A DNA stretch of 64,000 bases from Lutraria lutraria. Its lineage: Eukaryota > Mollusca > Bivalvia > Venerida > Mactridae. The stretch covers positions 11,612,182 to 11,676,181 of the forward strand of contig OZ026847.1 of the NCBI GenBank assembly GCA_964023205.1. Reading direction: 5' to 3'. Positions 1 through 11,905 of this stretch are shown in pieces. A program made the position numbers and the translations under genes. The notes below the pieces were generated by a model, which was not told where the DNA came from, made no database searches, and saw only the letters and a program-made list of their open reading frames with translations. Each line of letters opens with the position of its first letter. Position 1 is the first letter of the stretch.

Positions 1-3000
1 CGGATATTGGATACATGCGTTAAGATACGTGTTTACAATATTAGAATGATACATTTTTTATAACATTAAAGATATTCAACAAGGAGCAAGGGGTGATGGA
101 AAGCTCGTTGAGCGTATTATCTAAAGGTGTTAATCATTATGCGTATCATCTTTCGTAACATTTACATGAACGATATGCATGTAAGTCGGCATTTATATCA
201 TACTCAGTTTGAAAAGACTATTGCTCATTTCTACAATAACTATAACCTGACTTCCTGCACTAAGTTATGTTGAGTATTGTCTTGTAATTCACCCTAGAAC
301 ATATGGTTTAGAATTGCATTCATTAATTGTACGGTATTCTTATTTACAGAATATTGGTATCATTCAAGTAATTAATAAATTAAAATGCCAATATTTCAAT
401 GACAATCGCATCGAGGACAAGCACTTTATTTCTGTTTTTATTAAGAACCATAACGGCAGATGCAAGACACACCATTTGATCCGGAAGTACCTCTGACCAT
501 CACGTGGGGTCGATGTATGAAGGGTCAATATCAGGGGTCGTGTCAGCAATGACATAGGTCAATGAAACTATCAACAAAAATTAGGCTAACCCTTTTTACT
601 GCATGACCGTACATTATTCAAATTTGAAGGAAATAAAAATGCATTCCGTGAGAAGCGTCAGAAAAATAATGTGAAATTAAAGAAACACAATAGAGTAACG
701 ATTTGACAATGAATGGTTGAATTTCATGGGTTTTATGAATTTGTATGGGGTGTTATAAGGAGTCGGGTAAGGACGAGTTAATTTCTCTACCAATCTCAAC
801 ACCAATAAGCAATCAAATATTCCATATTTAGTTTTTTATGTGTTTGTCCTCCATTTGTGTACGTTCCTACATTTTTGGTAAATTTGTGTTCTTGTGTTTT
901 GGGGATGGCAATTCTTTGAGAATTTTTTGTACATTTTTTCTGAAAACATTACGTGTATTGTCTACAGTAAACATTTACTTCTCAACCATTTCAATATTTA
1001 GATCTGTATATAATAACGTAGACAACTTCTCCAGTCGAATCAGATTATCTGACAGCTATATGAAGTTCCTCGGGTAGAGTGGTAATTTTCACACTAACGA
1101 TCCTCATCTTACAGTTCCCTGTGGTACTTAGAGTTGTTGACAGAATCAATCGTAAATACATTTAGGCTTATTCTCAAATTACCACATCAGTTGAGAAACC
1201 TCCAAATGGCGTGTTTTCCCAAAGGAGTTTAGCCTTAATTGGAACGTTGCATCTCGACGTTTAATATGCTTCCTATCGAATGACCACACACTCTGAAACG
1301 AGAATGATAATATCAGGCATCACCAAAACAGGTATTACGTGACTATCAAATGTCAAATTCATGGGACGTGTAGTTCAATAATAGATGCGCATAATCGGAA
1401 AATCAAGCTTCTCATTTAGTGAAACCTATTTTTATTAAAGTTTGAACAGTACTTAATGGCAACTATTGAGTTATTGTCATTATGCTTTTCTGTACTAATG
1501 TACTGATAATGTTCAGCTTTTAGTCGCCTATTTTATTAATGTTCCAAATCTATTTTAAACGGTATAGAGGTACAGAGTCAGCGAATACCAGAGTGGTTTT
1601 ATTCATTATTTTAAATTATGCAGTTTTGATCATTACCAAAACACGTGGGTACTGCTACAAATATGCTTTACAGTGGCAAAATGTCAGCATTTACATAATT
1701 GCCAAAGAAACAAGTCGTAAATTGATAAAGATTTATCCTAAAAGATCAGGTGTCATTCGGTCATTACCAAATGAATCTTACCTTTTCTTCTAATTGAAAA
1801 TTAAAACCATTTTCAAAAGGAAAGCTAACGCAATCAAATCACTTATTTATGACAGCTCGGAAAGTGAAAAGTAAATTATTTGCGTTTCAAGGAGTGAAAA
1901 TTAATTCATTGCCAATGATTATTTACTGATTTATGTCTGGTAATGTTTCATGTTCATTCCTTTGTCAACAGATTTTAAAATTCAAGCAGGTTTCAGACCA
2001 AAGAAGGCCAAAGGATAATTAATCATTGTTAGTATTAAAGAGTAATGAACGAGTGAAGTTTCAACAAAGGGACAAGCATCACTAACAATTTCTTGTAAAG
2101 CAACTAATGTTCCTTGCGTCATTTAATGCTCACTGGATTTGATTTGTAAAAGAGGTCATTTTTACACGTACAATTACAATAAATTACTTTGCTTGAAAAC
2201 AGTTTGTCTCGAATTAACATGAACTTTGAATGACATAGGCTTTTCTGATGTCTTTACGTATCGAACAGTCAATTTCCGTGTAAACTAGAAAATGGCTTGG
2301 TGTGCACAAGTGTTTGTCTACTGGTGTGATACCTATCCTATCGTTTTATTGTGATGTTTGTCCCAACCTCCTTGAAGCTGTGTTTTGCCCTCCAATTTGT
2401 ACATGTTTCTATGTACAAACAATGTACTTGCTGGGTTTGATATTGATAGGAATAAAGTATTTGGGCAAGAGGGATTTGCTAGTTTGTGTTTTCTCTAGGA
2501 CCTATTTTCTTCATCTATAGTCATTTATCACCACTTAAAAGATCGGAACTAGGTTCATATCATTTTCATCATATGTGTTATTTTTACCAAATGCACTAAT
2601 GATTTCCAAGAAGATTTTCTCGAATTAGTTTTCAAAAGAATACAGTCATGAACGTGTATATTAAAAAAGGAATTCGATCAAGTTAGTCGAGCGTATAGAA
2701 AAGGCCGAGGAACAATTACTTAGCTATATCTCAATCCTCAGCATCTTTATTAACAATTCTCCTTTTAATAGATTTACTTTGACACCAATGATATGATCGA
2801 TGAGGGTTCCTTTTTCAATTCCATTTACAGATGTCACATGTATCTCACACGCAGATTGATTCACAAGACAGTCCGTAATTGGAACCTTTTCAAAGCCGGT
2901 ACAGCTTTTTAACAACTTACTACAATTTCCCATTGTCATTTGTAGCTAATCAACTCGAATATTGCATGCCTGCTCTTAGAATCACAATATGCTAGCCGGG

Positions 3001-3620
3001 AAAACACGACATTAATAACCGAAAGATATTTGAAATTGTTTTATAGCTCGGACATCTGAAGGTGATACAACAATGGGGTAACAGCGCTACCTTGACGTCA
3101 GAAGTAATTGAAAAAAATCGCTCCACATTAAGGATCGTGAACGCATGAAATGTTGAGCACTATTGGAGCGACGTTCAAAACACTCGATTGGATAAGACAC
3201 CACTCTTCATTTAAGTCAGTATTGTAAAAAGTATGTCTTCTATGGGACATATTGATTCTTTTAATTAATTGCAGCGTTTCACAGCCATAGATTTCTGTTG
3301 TGGTACGGAATCAAAAGCCAATAAATGGTGCGGAAGAATTGTAGTCGTGTGTCAGTTTTTTTTTTTAAAAAAACGAATAACTCTCGAACGGATGCTCATA
3401 GAAATTTCCTGCTTATTCATTTAGATGTGAGAAACACATGCTAATCGATCCATTAACATCTAGATTATGATTTATCTTATCTAATGGAAGCGTTTACAGG
3501 TTCAGTGGTGACAAATACAGATCACGGACAGAAATAAATGTTTCCAAACACTGGGTTTTAGATTAGAAAAGCTGATAAACCACTGGGAGTAGGATCTGAC
3601 GCTTATAACTCCCGTCTTTG
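1..3620. other. AT-rich stretch without a supportable gene
   Basis: Open frames here are short, mostly begin at non-ATG codons, and show neither a recognisable domain nor a convincing splice-site pair. A 71-codon ATG frame on the - strand (2939-2724) is the only one with a protein-like composition; it is discussed among the rejected items. No tRNA, strong tandem repeat or clear mobile-element end was seen. Confidence 0.5.
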
Positions 3621-3627
3621 AATATAG

Positions 3628-3866
3628 GTAGACCCACCTCCGTGGTCGTGTGAGTAACGTCGCAAATCACTGTACCTCTATCACTGATAGAGGGGCGTGG
3701 GTTCGAGCCCAGCTACTAACCATGTTTCTTTATGTGAGAAAGTAGGCACGGTTGCTTACGGAGGATTGGAGTCTAGTACTGGTTCTCCCCAAGAACGATG
3801 GTTAGGCGAATTATACGCCTCATCTTACTCTGACTGTTGAAAAGGGGCGTAAAACTCAAACAAGAA
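3628..3866 (+). mobile_element. tRNA-derived SINE, near full length
   Basis: The 5' head has a tRNA-like promoter: an A-box-like GTGGTCGTGTGAGTAACG followed by a B box, GGGTTCGAGCCC. The body ends in the tail shared with many other copies in the window (GTCTAGTACTGGTTCT, then GACTGTTGAAAAGGGGCGT and AAAACTC plus an A-rich end). The same tail recurs at 15.8 kb on the other strand, at 19.1 kb and in every monomer of the 23-34 kb satellite, so this is an abundant family. It is transcribed by RNA polymerase III and depends on a LINE for mobility; which LINE cannot be told from this copy. Confidence 0.85.
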
Positions 3867-5945
3867 AAGGATTTCTAGAAAAACATACATAACATCCCAC
3901 TTTCCCTAAAATATTACTTTGCATTAACTCCCTCCCCCCTCTCTCTCTCTAAATTCCAGAATGGAGGGCAATACACAGTCTGATGAAGAATACAGATTTG
4001 GGGAGGTCGGTAGCAAATCTAAGGGGGGGGGGGGTAAATTAGTAATATTTTGTTGACTTTTTTGCAATTTCCATTATATTAGACCAAAGAACCTAATGTT
4101 TGTATGCATTGTGTTTAATATCCTTCTCGTACATTTGCTTATTATTTTAAAAATAAATAATTATGAAACACGCATATTATTTATTTTTATTTCCATTTCG
4201 ACACGAACATGTTTAACATTTAATTTAATTTTATGTTCTCGTGCCCTAGACCTTCAGAAACCATCAGAGAAAAAATAATTATATTTATCGAATAATTTCT
4301 ATTTTTAATCAAATAATAAAGAAACACGCATATTTGTTACTTGTAACTCCATTTCGTCTCGAACACAATTTAACATTTTATTTTTATTTTCTCATTTGCT
4401 CAGAAATCATCCGAGAAATGTTAAGTATACATTGTCTAAAATTTACTAATCAGCGTATGTTTAAGCTACGACAGAGAAGACGATGGATGACAAAGAGAAA
4501 GAAAAGTAATCAAAGGCGACAATTGAAGATATTATGCGGTGTTCAGCTGAGATGATTTACAAATTCATATGTAGACCTGTTTTATTGTAACTTAAAAAAC
4601 TTCAATTTTTTTATATTGGGACAAAGGTTTCCTGGACTTTACGTAATTACCGATTACTTTTCATGTCAAACAAAAAAGAAAATGTGGTGCGGATTAATAA
4701 CAAGGCGCAAAATTACCTTCAACCGATCTAACTTAATGATTCTTTGGACGGAAAATTACAGATACATTAAAAAGATTTTCACCTCGTCTTCAATTACATT
4801 TTTTCTCGCACGTGCCACTTAGACAACTTTGTATAATTCTTTTCGGAGTCTGACTGATACTAAAGAGATGTGTTGATCCACTAGTAGCTTTTTAATGGTC
4901 TCCTAATTTACAAAATTGGTCTGTTTATAGTCGGCGTCTATTGTGGTAATTCGGTGATAAAAACAATTGAGTCTAAAGAAAATATTTAAAGGTGATCTTA
5001 TCGATAATTAATGTTTGGTATGATCCTAAATCCACACTTAACTAAATACTAAAGCCGTCGCTTCGCAACATTTCGTGTAAATCATATTCATCTGAGAGAT
5101 TTATTCTTGCATTTTTTTTTTTAAATTGTTAAATATTTGACCTGCTGCTGTTCATGCATAAACTATATTGGCTGCAGTTAATATGTGAATGTTGTCATCC
5201 AATTTCCATATCGAAAAGATGACTTTGTTTTATTATAAAAAAGATTTTTAATTTCATTAAAGGAGCAGGTGCGACTAAGGTAGTACATAAAGAATTAGGC
5301 GATGTTAATAGTACCTCAATATTTCTGTACGTTTAATAAATAGTCACGACTTAAGTACGGTAAGTCCACTCTCTTAATAAAATTTAACAAATGCAAAAGC
5401 CATTTGCATTGCTTGTTTTTTTAAAAATCAGTTGGACACAGCAATACAAAATTTAAATACTGTTAAATCATCAACAGCGCTGGTTTTTGTATGGTAGCTG
5501 GTACAAAGTTTCAAAGTGTTCGATTTTTTTGTCTTTTCTTAAATTGATAGTAAAATGAACGATCTCTGTGTTGTCCGATCCGGCAGCTGGTAAAATTTCT
5601 TCAAGAAAGATATTATCTTCAGAATCGGTTCCAGTCACATCATAATAATACTGCTGCTGATGTGTTTCACTGATACGACTAAGATAAGGATTATCGGTTA
5701 TGCAGATGGTCCCTTTTTTGTTACATCAAAAGGGACAATGACTTTTATTTTGTTCTGTAATGAGTTTTACTCTAGTTATACAAGTGCTTCTTTTCCAATA
5801 TATTATTTTTTTCCGTTTATAATATGGCATCGGTGTAGAAACTTTAATTCCAAAACAGACCCACTTAGATGCTAAGAACTCTGTAAATACCAAACAGACG
5901 ACTTTAGGTTAGATATTGTCTCATTTATATAAAGTTAAATTACAT
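3867..5945. other. Intergenic, low complexity, no gene seen
   Basis: The stretch contains a CT-rich run near 3930-3952, a 12-base G run at 4023-4034 and AT-rich sequence. Two similar AT-rich blocks (4096-4270 and 4290-4430) share wording such as AAACACGCATATT and look like a diverged local duplication. No coding region is supported. Confidence 0.5.
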
Positions 5946-5948
5946 GTA

Positions 5949-6124
5949 CAGTACAACCTCTGTAGAGCAACACCCTGTGGGAGCTGCAAATATTGACCGT
6001 TGTTTAGAGGTTGTTGCTCTACCGAGGTTAAATTTATAGTAAATATAAGCTTTGTGAAATTTTGAAGGTGTTGTTATAGAGAGGTTGTTGCTCAACAGAG
6101 GGCCGCTCTGGAGAGGTTGTAAAG
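5949..6124 (-). mobile_element. pogo/Tigger-like MITE, CAGTACAACCTCT family
   Basis: A non-coding element of about 176 bp whose left terminus, CAGTACAACCTCTGTAGAG, is matched in inverted form at the right end (TACAACCTCTCCAGAGC read on the other strand). TA dinucleotides flank both ends, as expected for Tc1/mariner/pogo target sites. Related copies lie at 16868-17036, about 34950-35105, 38462-39213 and 54014-54152. Assignment to the pogo/Tigger group rests on the CAGT...AACCTC terminus and is inference. Confidence 0.75.
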
Positions 6125-6163
6125 TACATGTAGTTGAATTTTTGGTGTAAAATGCGTCCGAAT

Positions 6164-6268
6164 ATTATTGGTGTAATAATGGGGTATTATTGGTGTTATA
6201 ATTGGTGTAATAATTGGTGTATTATTGGTGTAATAATTGGTGTATTATTGGTGTAATAATGGGGTATT
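6164..6268. repeat. ATTATTGGTGTAATAAT minisatellite
   Basis: A local tandem repeat built from ATTATTGGTGT and AATAATTGGTGT units that alternate and partly pair with each other, so single strands can form small hairpins. It begins just after the MITE ending at 6124. No coding function is seen. Confidence 0.8.
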
Positions 6269-6354
6269 CGTAACATTGAACTAATCACAAGGTTATGCTT
6301 TGCTGCACATTTCAGATAATTGTTATTTGCTTTGGAGTATAATGTCTCACCAAT

Positions 6355-6532
6355 AGCCTGGGTCATTTAGTGACTTGTCCATCTTTATGGGTGGAAGAAC
6401 ATCGCAGACGACACCAACATCGATGTTCTGTAAGAAATATGGACAGCTTCCTCGCACGAGAATGTCGTCTGGATTTGAACTCCTTACAATGAGGGGCTAG
6501 TAATAACTAGACAGACACCATAACTACTCGAC
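6355..6532 (-). mobile_element. Diverged tRNA-derived SINE head
   Basis: On the - strand there is an A-box-like segment (GAGTAGTTATGG) followed about 50 bases later by a B-box-like GAGTTCAAATCC, then body sequence. The copy is diverged and its 3' end is unclear. It abuts the foldback element that begins at 6539. Confidence 0.5.
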
Positions 6533-6538
6533 CAAAAG

Positions 6539-7016
6539 CAGTGCGGGGAATCCACGTGACCTAGTGACGTCACAATGTTATCGTTACATGCGCGTTTTCT
6601 GTCAATTAAACTAGGAAAACATCACGTAAGTGCATTATTTTTCATTTTCTTCTAAAGCCACATAACTGTTGCAACTCCTTACATAAAGGGCTACCTCCGG
6701 TTCAGATTTTTGTCCCTCTACTTTTTTGCTTTTCTTGTTCAAACCGTTTGACAGTGTTATGAAAATGAACGTTATTTTTACAAGAAAATTTAAGAAAATC
6801 GGTTTGGACAAGAAAAGTAAAAAAGTAGGGGGCCTTCAGGGACAAAATTCTAAACTGGAGGTAGCCCTTTATGTTAGGAGTTGCAACAGTTATGTGGCTT
6901 TAGAAGAAAACGAAAAGAAATGCACTTACGTGATGTTTTCCTAATTTAATTGACAGAAAACGCGCTTGTAACGATAACATTGTGACGTCACTAAGTCACG
7001 TGGATTCCCCACACTG
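6539..7016. mobile_element. 478-bp foldback element (long inverted-repeat MITE)
   Basis: The element is two inverted arms of about 210 bp (6539-6746 and 6800-7016) around a loop of about 53 bp. The outer ends are CAGTGCGGGGAATCCACGTG and its near-exact inverse CACGTGGATTCCCCACACTG. Matching blocks follow in mirror order: TGACGTCACAATGTTATCG, CATCACGTAAGTGCA, GCCACATAACTGTTGCAACT and GGGCTACCTCC. The 5-bp sequence AAAAG directly flanks both sides (6534-6538, 7017-7021), a likely target-site duplication. There is no transposase. Family is undetermined; the CAGTG ends recall hAT elements, but those make 8-bp duplications. Confidence 0.9.
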
Positions 7017-7059
7017 AAAAGGGCCCTTAGGAAATTGTTCATTTGTAATTACAAATAAA

Positions 7060-7202
7060 GTGAAGCCTGTATAATGACAACGTCCATATAACACATTCTG
7101 TGAATAAAGGCCATTCTTTGAAAACCGTAATTGGTTAATTTAGAACAAACTAACCTCATTTTATCTTTCCTAAGGATGGCTTTTACTCACAGGTTTGACT
7201 TT
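7060..7202. mobile_element. Diverged copy of the CAGTCAAACCTG MITE
   Basis: The segment resembles the better-preserved copies at 8369 and 57629. It contains GTGAATAAAGGCCATTC, an internal poly-purine part, and a right end CACAGGTTTGACT. The left end is eroded (GTGAAGCCTGTATAATGAC). Confidence 0.55.
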
Positions 7203-8365
7203 ACTTAATTAATACATGTATTTAGAATTCCCTATGATCAAGATTGCCTATAAATGAGTCGGGACTCAATGATTTTATCACCTTCGATTATTTTTGCACT
7301 GAAGTTCAAAACAATTACCAAAACATTTTGTCGCGTTTTTTTTTCGACAGAGTCTACTTTATATCAAATCTGTCTTGTACCAACACGTAATGTGAAAGAA
7401 ATGCCGCCGAAAAATCTGAACATACGATTCAGGTCCAGACTGCTTTAAGTTTTCCAAAATATTTGACAAGTGATTAAAACAAGTGTCTAACACCTTTGGA
7501 GTCGTTTATGCGCAGTAAAATCCGAATAATTGAACAAAAGAAAATTGATATTTTTTTCAGCGTCTCGAAATTGTTTCTCTTTAAAGTCGCGAAAGAACAA
7601 ACGCGGTGACCCTTTGATGTATCGATGGTATTTAAAAAAAAAATAGCATCGCTTGCGAACTGGCAGATCTCGTGAACTGAAGTTATTTTCATTGTTTTAT
7701 AATTTTTAGCTCGTATGATTACGTATCCGAAGATAATTTTAATCACCGTTCTAATCTCTGTGTAAAAAGATGTATTAAATATTCTCAATTGGTAACATTA
7801 TGAACTCTTTAACTTATTTGCACGAGCAAGATGTATCTTGAATGCCCCGATTGGATTAGTCACATTCTTTAAACGTTTCGCTTTAGAAAAAAGAAAATCA
7901 AAAATTTGCACGAGGCTATGTGGCTATGTACACTGCTTGTACAACTTTTTACCGAAGTTTGAATCAGTTGTGTTTTGTTTGATTGTTTTATTGAGTCAAC
8001 AGTCAGAGTCGTAGCCTTTAGTAATTACAGTACATTGTTATAAGAAAGGTAGATAGGAAAGTCAGTTTAGGTAATGATTTATGTATTATAAATGTAAAAA
8101 GAATTCAAGAGAGACAACAGAGCAAATGAGGACCGGGCAGAATCTGGCGGAGACTGTGTATAGTATGAGGTATACACTTCATCTAACTATCGTTCATTTA
8201 AAGAACCAGTACTAGACACAGGTGTACGGCACGGTGAATAACTTACGGTATAACATTATATCATAGAAAGGAAAATATGAATTCACAGTATATTTCCACC
8301 CGATAATGGTTAGAGACCAATAACTCCACCAAATATGGACCAATCTTAATCAATGAGATACTTAT
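7203..8365. other. Intergenic, no gene seen
   Basis: AT-rich sequence with short open frames lacking any protein-like signal. A strongly diverged SINE tail on the - strand is suggested around 8190-8215 (AAGAACCAGTACTAGACAC) and possibly near 7990-8010 (CAACAGTCAGAGTC). Confidence 0.4.
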
Positions 8366-8368
8366 GTA

Positions 8369-8552
8369 CAGTCAAACCTGCGAACAAAGACCACCTGAAA
8401 GGCAAAATGTGGCCTTCATTGACAAGTGACCTTTAATCGGTGGCCAATTGTTTTTAAAGAATCAATGGCGGTTTTTAAAAGAATGGCAAAATGTGGCCTT
8501 TATTCACAAGGTGGCCTTTATTCGGAGGTGGTCATAAACACAAGTTTGACTA
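8369..8552. mobile_element. MITE with CAGTCAAACCTG terminal inverted repeats
   Basis: About 184 bp with termini CAGTCAAACCTGCGAACAAA and, inverted, TAGTCAAACTTGTG. TA dinucleotides lie at both boundaries. The inside carries repeats of AAATGTGGCCTTTATTCAC-like wording, shared with the copies at 15717-16084 and 57629-57787. The TA target and CAGT start fit Tc1/mariner-pogo derived MITEs (inference). Confidence 0.8.
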
Positions 8553-11500
8553 TATTTTGAAGTTCGATTCCTTTCCAGATAATTTTAGTTATTTTGCAAC
8601 AAAAATGTGTTTGATAGGAATGTTCACAAGCGCGGCATTCCATTCCTCGTATAGTTCTGACAAAAAATGAATTGCTCCGATTTCCATTTTATCTTCGTTT
8701 GGCATCGAATAATTACTGATGGTGAGGGAAATCTGAATTAGTTCCCATTTATATAATTCTTTGTACCGTTTGTAACTTCCGGTTCAAGTAATTGTTTAAA
8801 TTAGATATGTCCGTTTAAGAAAGATACATTTAATAGCAGCCGACAAATGGCAGAAGGGAACTGGAAGACGCCGTCTATCGAGAATGCATTCGCCTATCTT
8901 GAAGACACTTAAATAATTATATTAATTTCTTCGGAATACACAAGAGACGACCATGAGAGATGTTCATAGCGAGACGACAACGATATTTTCATCTTATCAT
9001 ATTAGTTAATTTTCCACATGAATAAAGGATTATCTGCCCTTGTGGAAAATACATATTAAAGCAGATTGAAAAGGCGACATTGAGCGATGGGATCGTTCTA
9101 CCGGTTGTCTGCTCATCCCGTGGGTCATATAAATATTAGCTTATTTTATACAAAATGGAACCGATTCAGGTTGTCTTGCTACTGGTAATGGTCCACCATT
9201 GTGTGACAATTCGGAACATCTTGGATGTTTTCCCAGTTTAAGACATCTTCTTAGCAACGAGTGGAAAGATTTCTTTGATGAAGACTCCAAACAGTCTGAA
9301 GCGAGAAGTCTTGGAATTGTCCTTATGTACACTGTAATTAAACAATGTTCGCGCGTATCGAAAAGAAAATACATTTGTAATTCTAAATCTCATAGATGCA
9401 GGAATTGTCATTTTCGCGGGCGGCTTTTTATAGTCCCACCCTGAATTAATTTCATTTCTCAGGAGCTGAACCACGGTGTATATGATTGTTAATATACAAC
9501 AATCACTGATATTGCATCCCTATATTTTCGTTTCAGGTGGTGACGAAACGTATTACTGTTTTCTTCAAAAAAGACGTTTCACCAATTAAAATGTTTTCCT
9601 CAACGCGAATTACATCTCTTATGGTCAGAAAATAGTTTTTCCTGGTTCTTTATCATGCCCGGTGTGAAGCACCGATGCACGCCTCTTCCGTTTTCTGTGA
9701 TTTTCTTAACACAGTTATACTTAGCGACCCTAGGCTTTTTATTAAGCTCCAGGAACGGTACGTCTACTTTCTCACTTTTATATCTTTCCGACTGCTTTTT
9801 TAAGAGCTAAGATAGATATAAAAATCAATAATTCCCGTCCTACCTATAGTCATGTTAACGGCTAACAAACCAATGAAAGTTTCTAAAACGCAAAGTACGA
9901 AAATACTGAGGACGAATCGTAACACCAAAATACGAATAATATACATTTTTGTATTTAGAAAAAAAACTATCTATCCTAATTTTCATGTCAAGTAACCGTA
10001 ATCATGATTTTTCGGGTGCATTAAAAGAACAAAGGTAAAAAATACTTAAACCGGCTGAATATCAACGAATTTTTTTATATATATTCACCGCCTGTTAGCA
10101 AAGGTTGTTCGGTTTCGCTTTTCATTTTATTTGTCCGATTCATTAGCTTTATTTTATCCCTCATTACGTTCATCACTCACTTTCACTCGAGAGGTCTTTG
10201 ACTTGTATATGAGGAAGCTTTGTTCCACGAACATGATCTACCTTGACTACTTAGTTTACTCCAATTGAAACATTATATACTGTATGGGATGATACCTGAA
10301 GCGAGAACTAACAAATTAGGGGCCGTTTTAAATATGGCCATCTTGTATGTGGTGAAAACAAAGTCATGTTTACTTGAAATTCAAACCGTACATTGCGCCG
10401 CATATTTTTTGATTTGGTATTTATATGTTTGTTTTGTTTTGTTCGGTCTTTTGTGTATGTTTTATTGCGAACATTTATGATGATGGATGATATTTTTTTA
10501 CATTTTTTTTGTAATTAACAGCCACCTTGATTTGAATAATACATAAAACATTGACTTTTTTCGTCTCAAATTCAGTTTGTTCGTACTGCAAATGTGTCAA
10601 ACTGCTTTGGATATGTTGCATTGTACATGTTTTAGCCGACCTATACGGGCGTAAGATTTCATTGTTCTTCTATCTTAGCTTAGATAGTTGTTTTTAAACT
10701 AAAAAATCGTGCAGCTCTTTGCTTGAATATAAAAAAGTGATTTATTCTGTTTATTGTTTTGGGAAAACTATCATCGGCTGTTAAAGATGCATGTCATTAT
10801 CAAGATTGTTAAGTATAAAAACTGCTACCTTAGTTGAAATATGTTCAAGAGCATTGCGTTTAATACGCACAATACACACGTGCGTAATATAACACAAAGA
10901 ATCAACGCAAAGGTAATTTTAAAGAACCCGAATAGCTCACGTTAATTTTGACCCTCTGAGGTCTACGGAATGAACCCCAGATTCGTGGGTCATTTTGCAT
11001 ATTTTTGAGAGTTAAAGTTGTCATTTCTATAACGGTTTTGTGAAATCATTTTTCCATATCAAACGAAATAGTAGCGGAACATGGACATTGGATTACGACA
11101 GAAATTCTTAAATATTACAGCATTCATTAGATACAATGTACCAGATTAAATGCTATATCAAGTACCCTATACAGTCCCAAAATTCCTCAGAAATATGTGT
11201 ATATGCCATGGCATAAAATTGACTAAAACCATACATTCATTTGAACGAACGACGTGGCAACAGTTTTAGATTACAGTTACACCCATGTTAAGCAAATATT
11301 TATATTACATGTAAATTTCGTACATAAAAAACAGCTCAACAATAACAACAAATAAAAAAGGAAATTCTACTTCATGAAAGCATGGTACGATGAATCTTTG
11401 GGTGTACCCTCTACCGCAATGTCAAAAAGCAATGAGTAGATTGTTTCAGTGGTTGTTTTTTTAACTTATTCATTTTACATCGATTCTGGAGCAAGTTCTT

Positions 11501-11593
11501 ACAAGTTATTTAGTTATTAACTACTCTCGATGTCTGTTTCCTGAATTCTGACAAGTACTCGCACCGAAAGAAGGAATTGTGAAGGTTCCGATC

Positions 11594-11660
11594 AAATTAA
11601 GCCACTGACGGGATTCGAACCCCCGACGCTCTACCCCTACACCACTTCTAATCTCTGTTT
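11594..11660 (-). mobile_element. tRNA-like SINE head fragment
   Basis: On the - strand, GTGTAGGGGTAGAGCGTCGG is followed by the B box GGTTCGAATCCCGTCAGTGGC. The spacing of A-like and B-like boxes is compressed, and no acceptor stem can be formed, so it is a SINE fragment and not a tRNA gene. Confidence 0.5.
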
Positions 11661-11814
11661 CCTCTTCCCTTCAGTGGTTAACTGTCATACAAACAGTCAT
11701 TCTTATCCATTGGCGATTTTTTTTTCAGCTTTAATGTTGTGGTAAGACTTAAGGCGTACGTTTGGGTAGAAGCTCTGATCTTTCGTGTTGGACAGATTCC
11801 TTGCAAATGAAGCT

Positions 11815-11905
11815 CGGTTCCGATGGGATTCGAAGTCAGTGATATGGCGCTAGTGTTTACTTGTCATAGATCGTAACCACTGGATCAATGAGGTCCTCTC
11901 GGTAT
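11815..11905 (-). mobile_element. tRNA-like SINE head fragment
   Basis: On the - strand the sequence reads GACCTCATTGATCCAGTGGT, then a B-box-like TTCGAATCCCATCGG. It closely resembles the head of the + strand SINE at 52549 (GACCTCATTGGTCGAGTGGT), so the two belong to one family. Confidence 0.6.

Noticed and set aside
2724..2939. 71-codon ATG frame on the - strand with cysteines, faintly like part of an ML/NPC2 domain
   Set aside because: No signal peptide, an in-frame stop just upstream, too short for the domain, and no adjoining exons with splice sites. The resemblance is weak and may be chance.
6726..6944. 72-codon basic frame
   Set aside because: It lies inside the loop and right arm of the foldback element and has no protein support.
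9133..9444. Cysteine-containing open frame (GCFPSLRHLLSNEWKDFF, RKYICNSKSHRCRNC)
   Set aside because: It begins after a stop without an ATG, and I see no convincing acceptor or known domain. The overlapping ATG at 9154 gives only 28 codons, although those start like a signal peptide (MEPIQVVLLLVMV).
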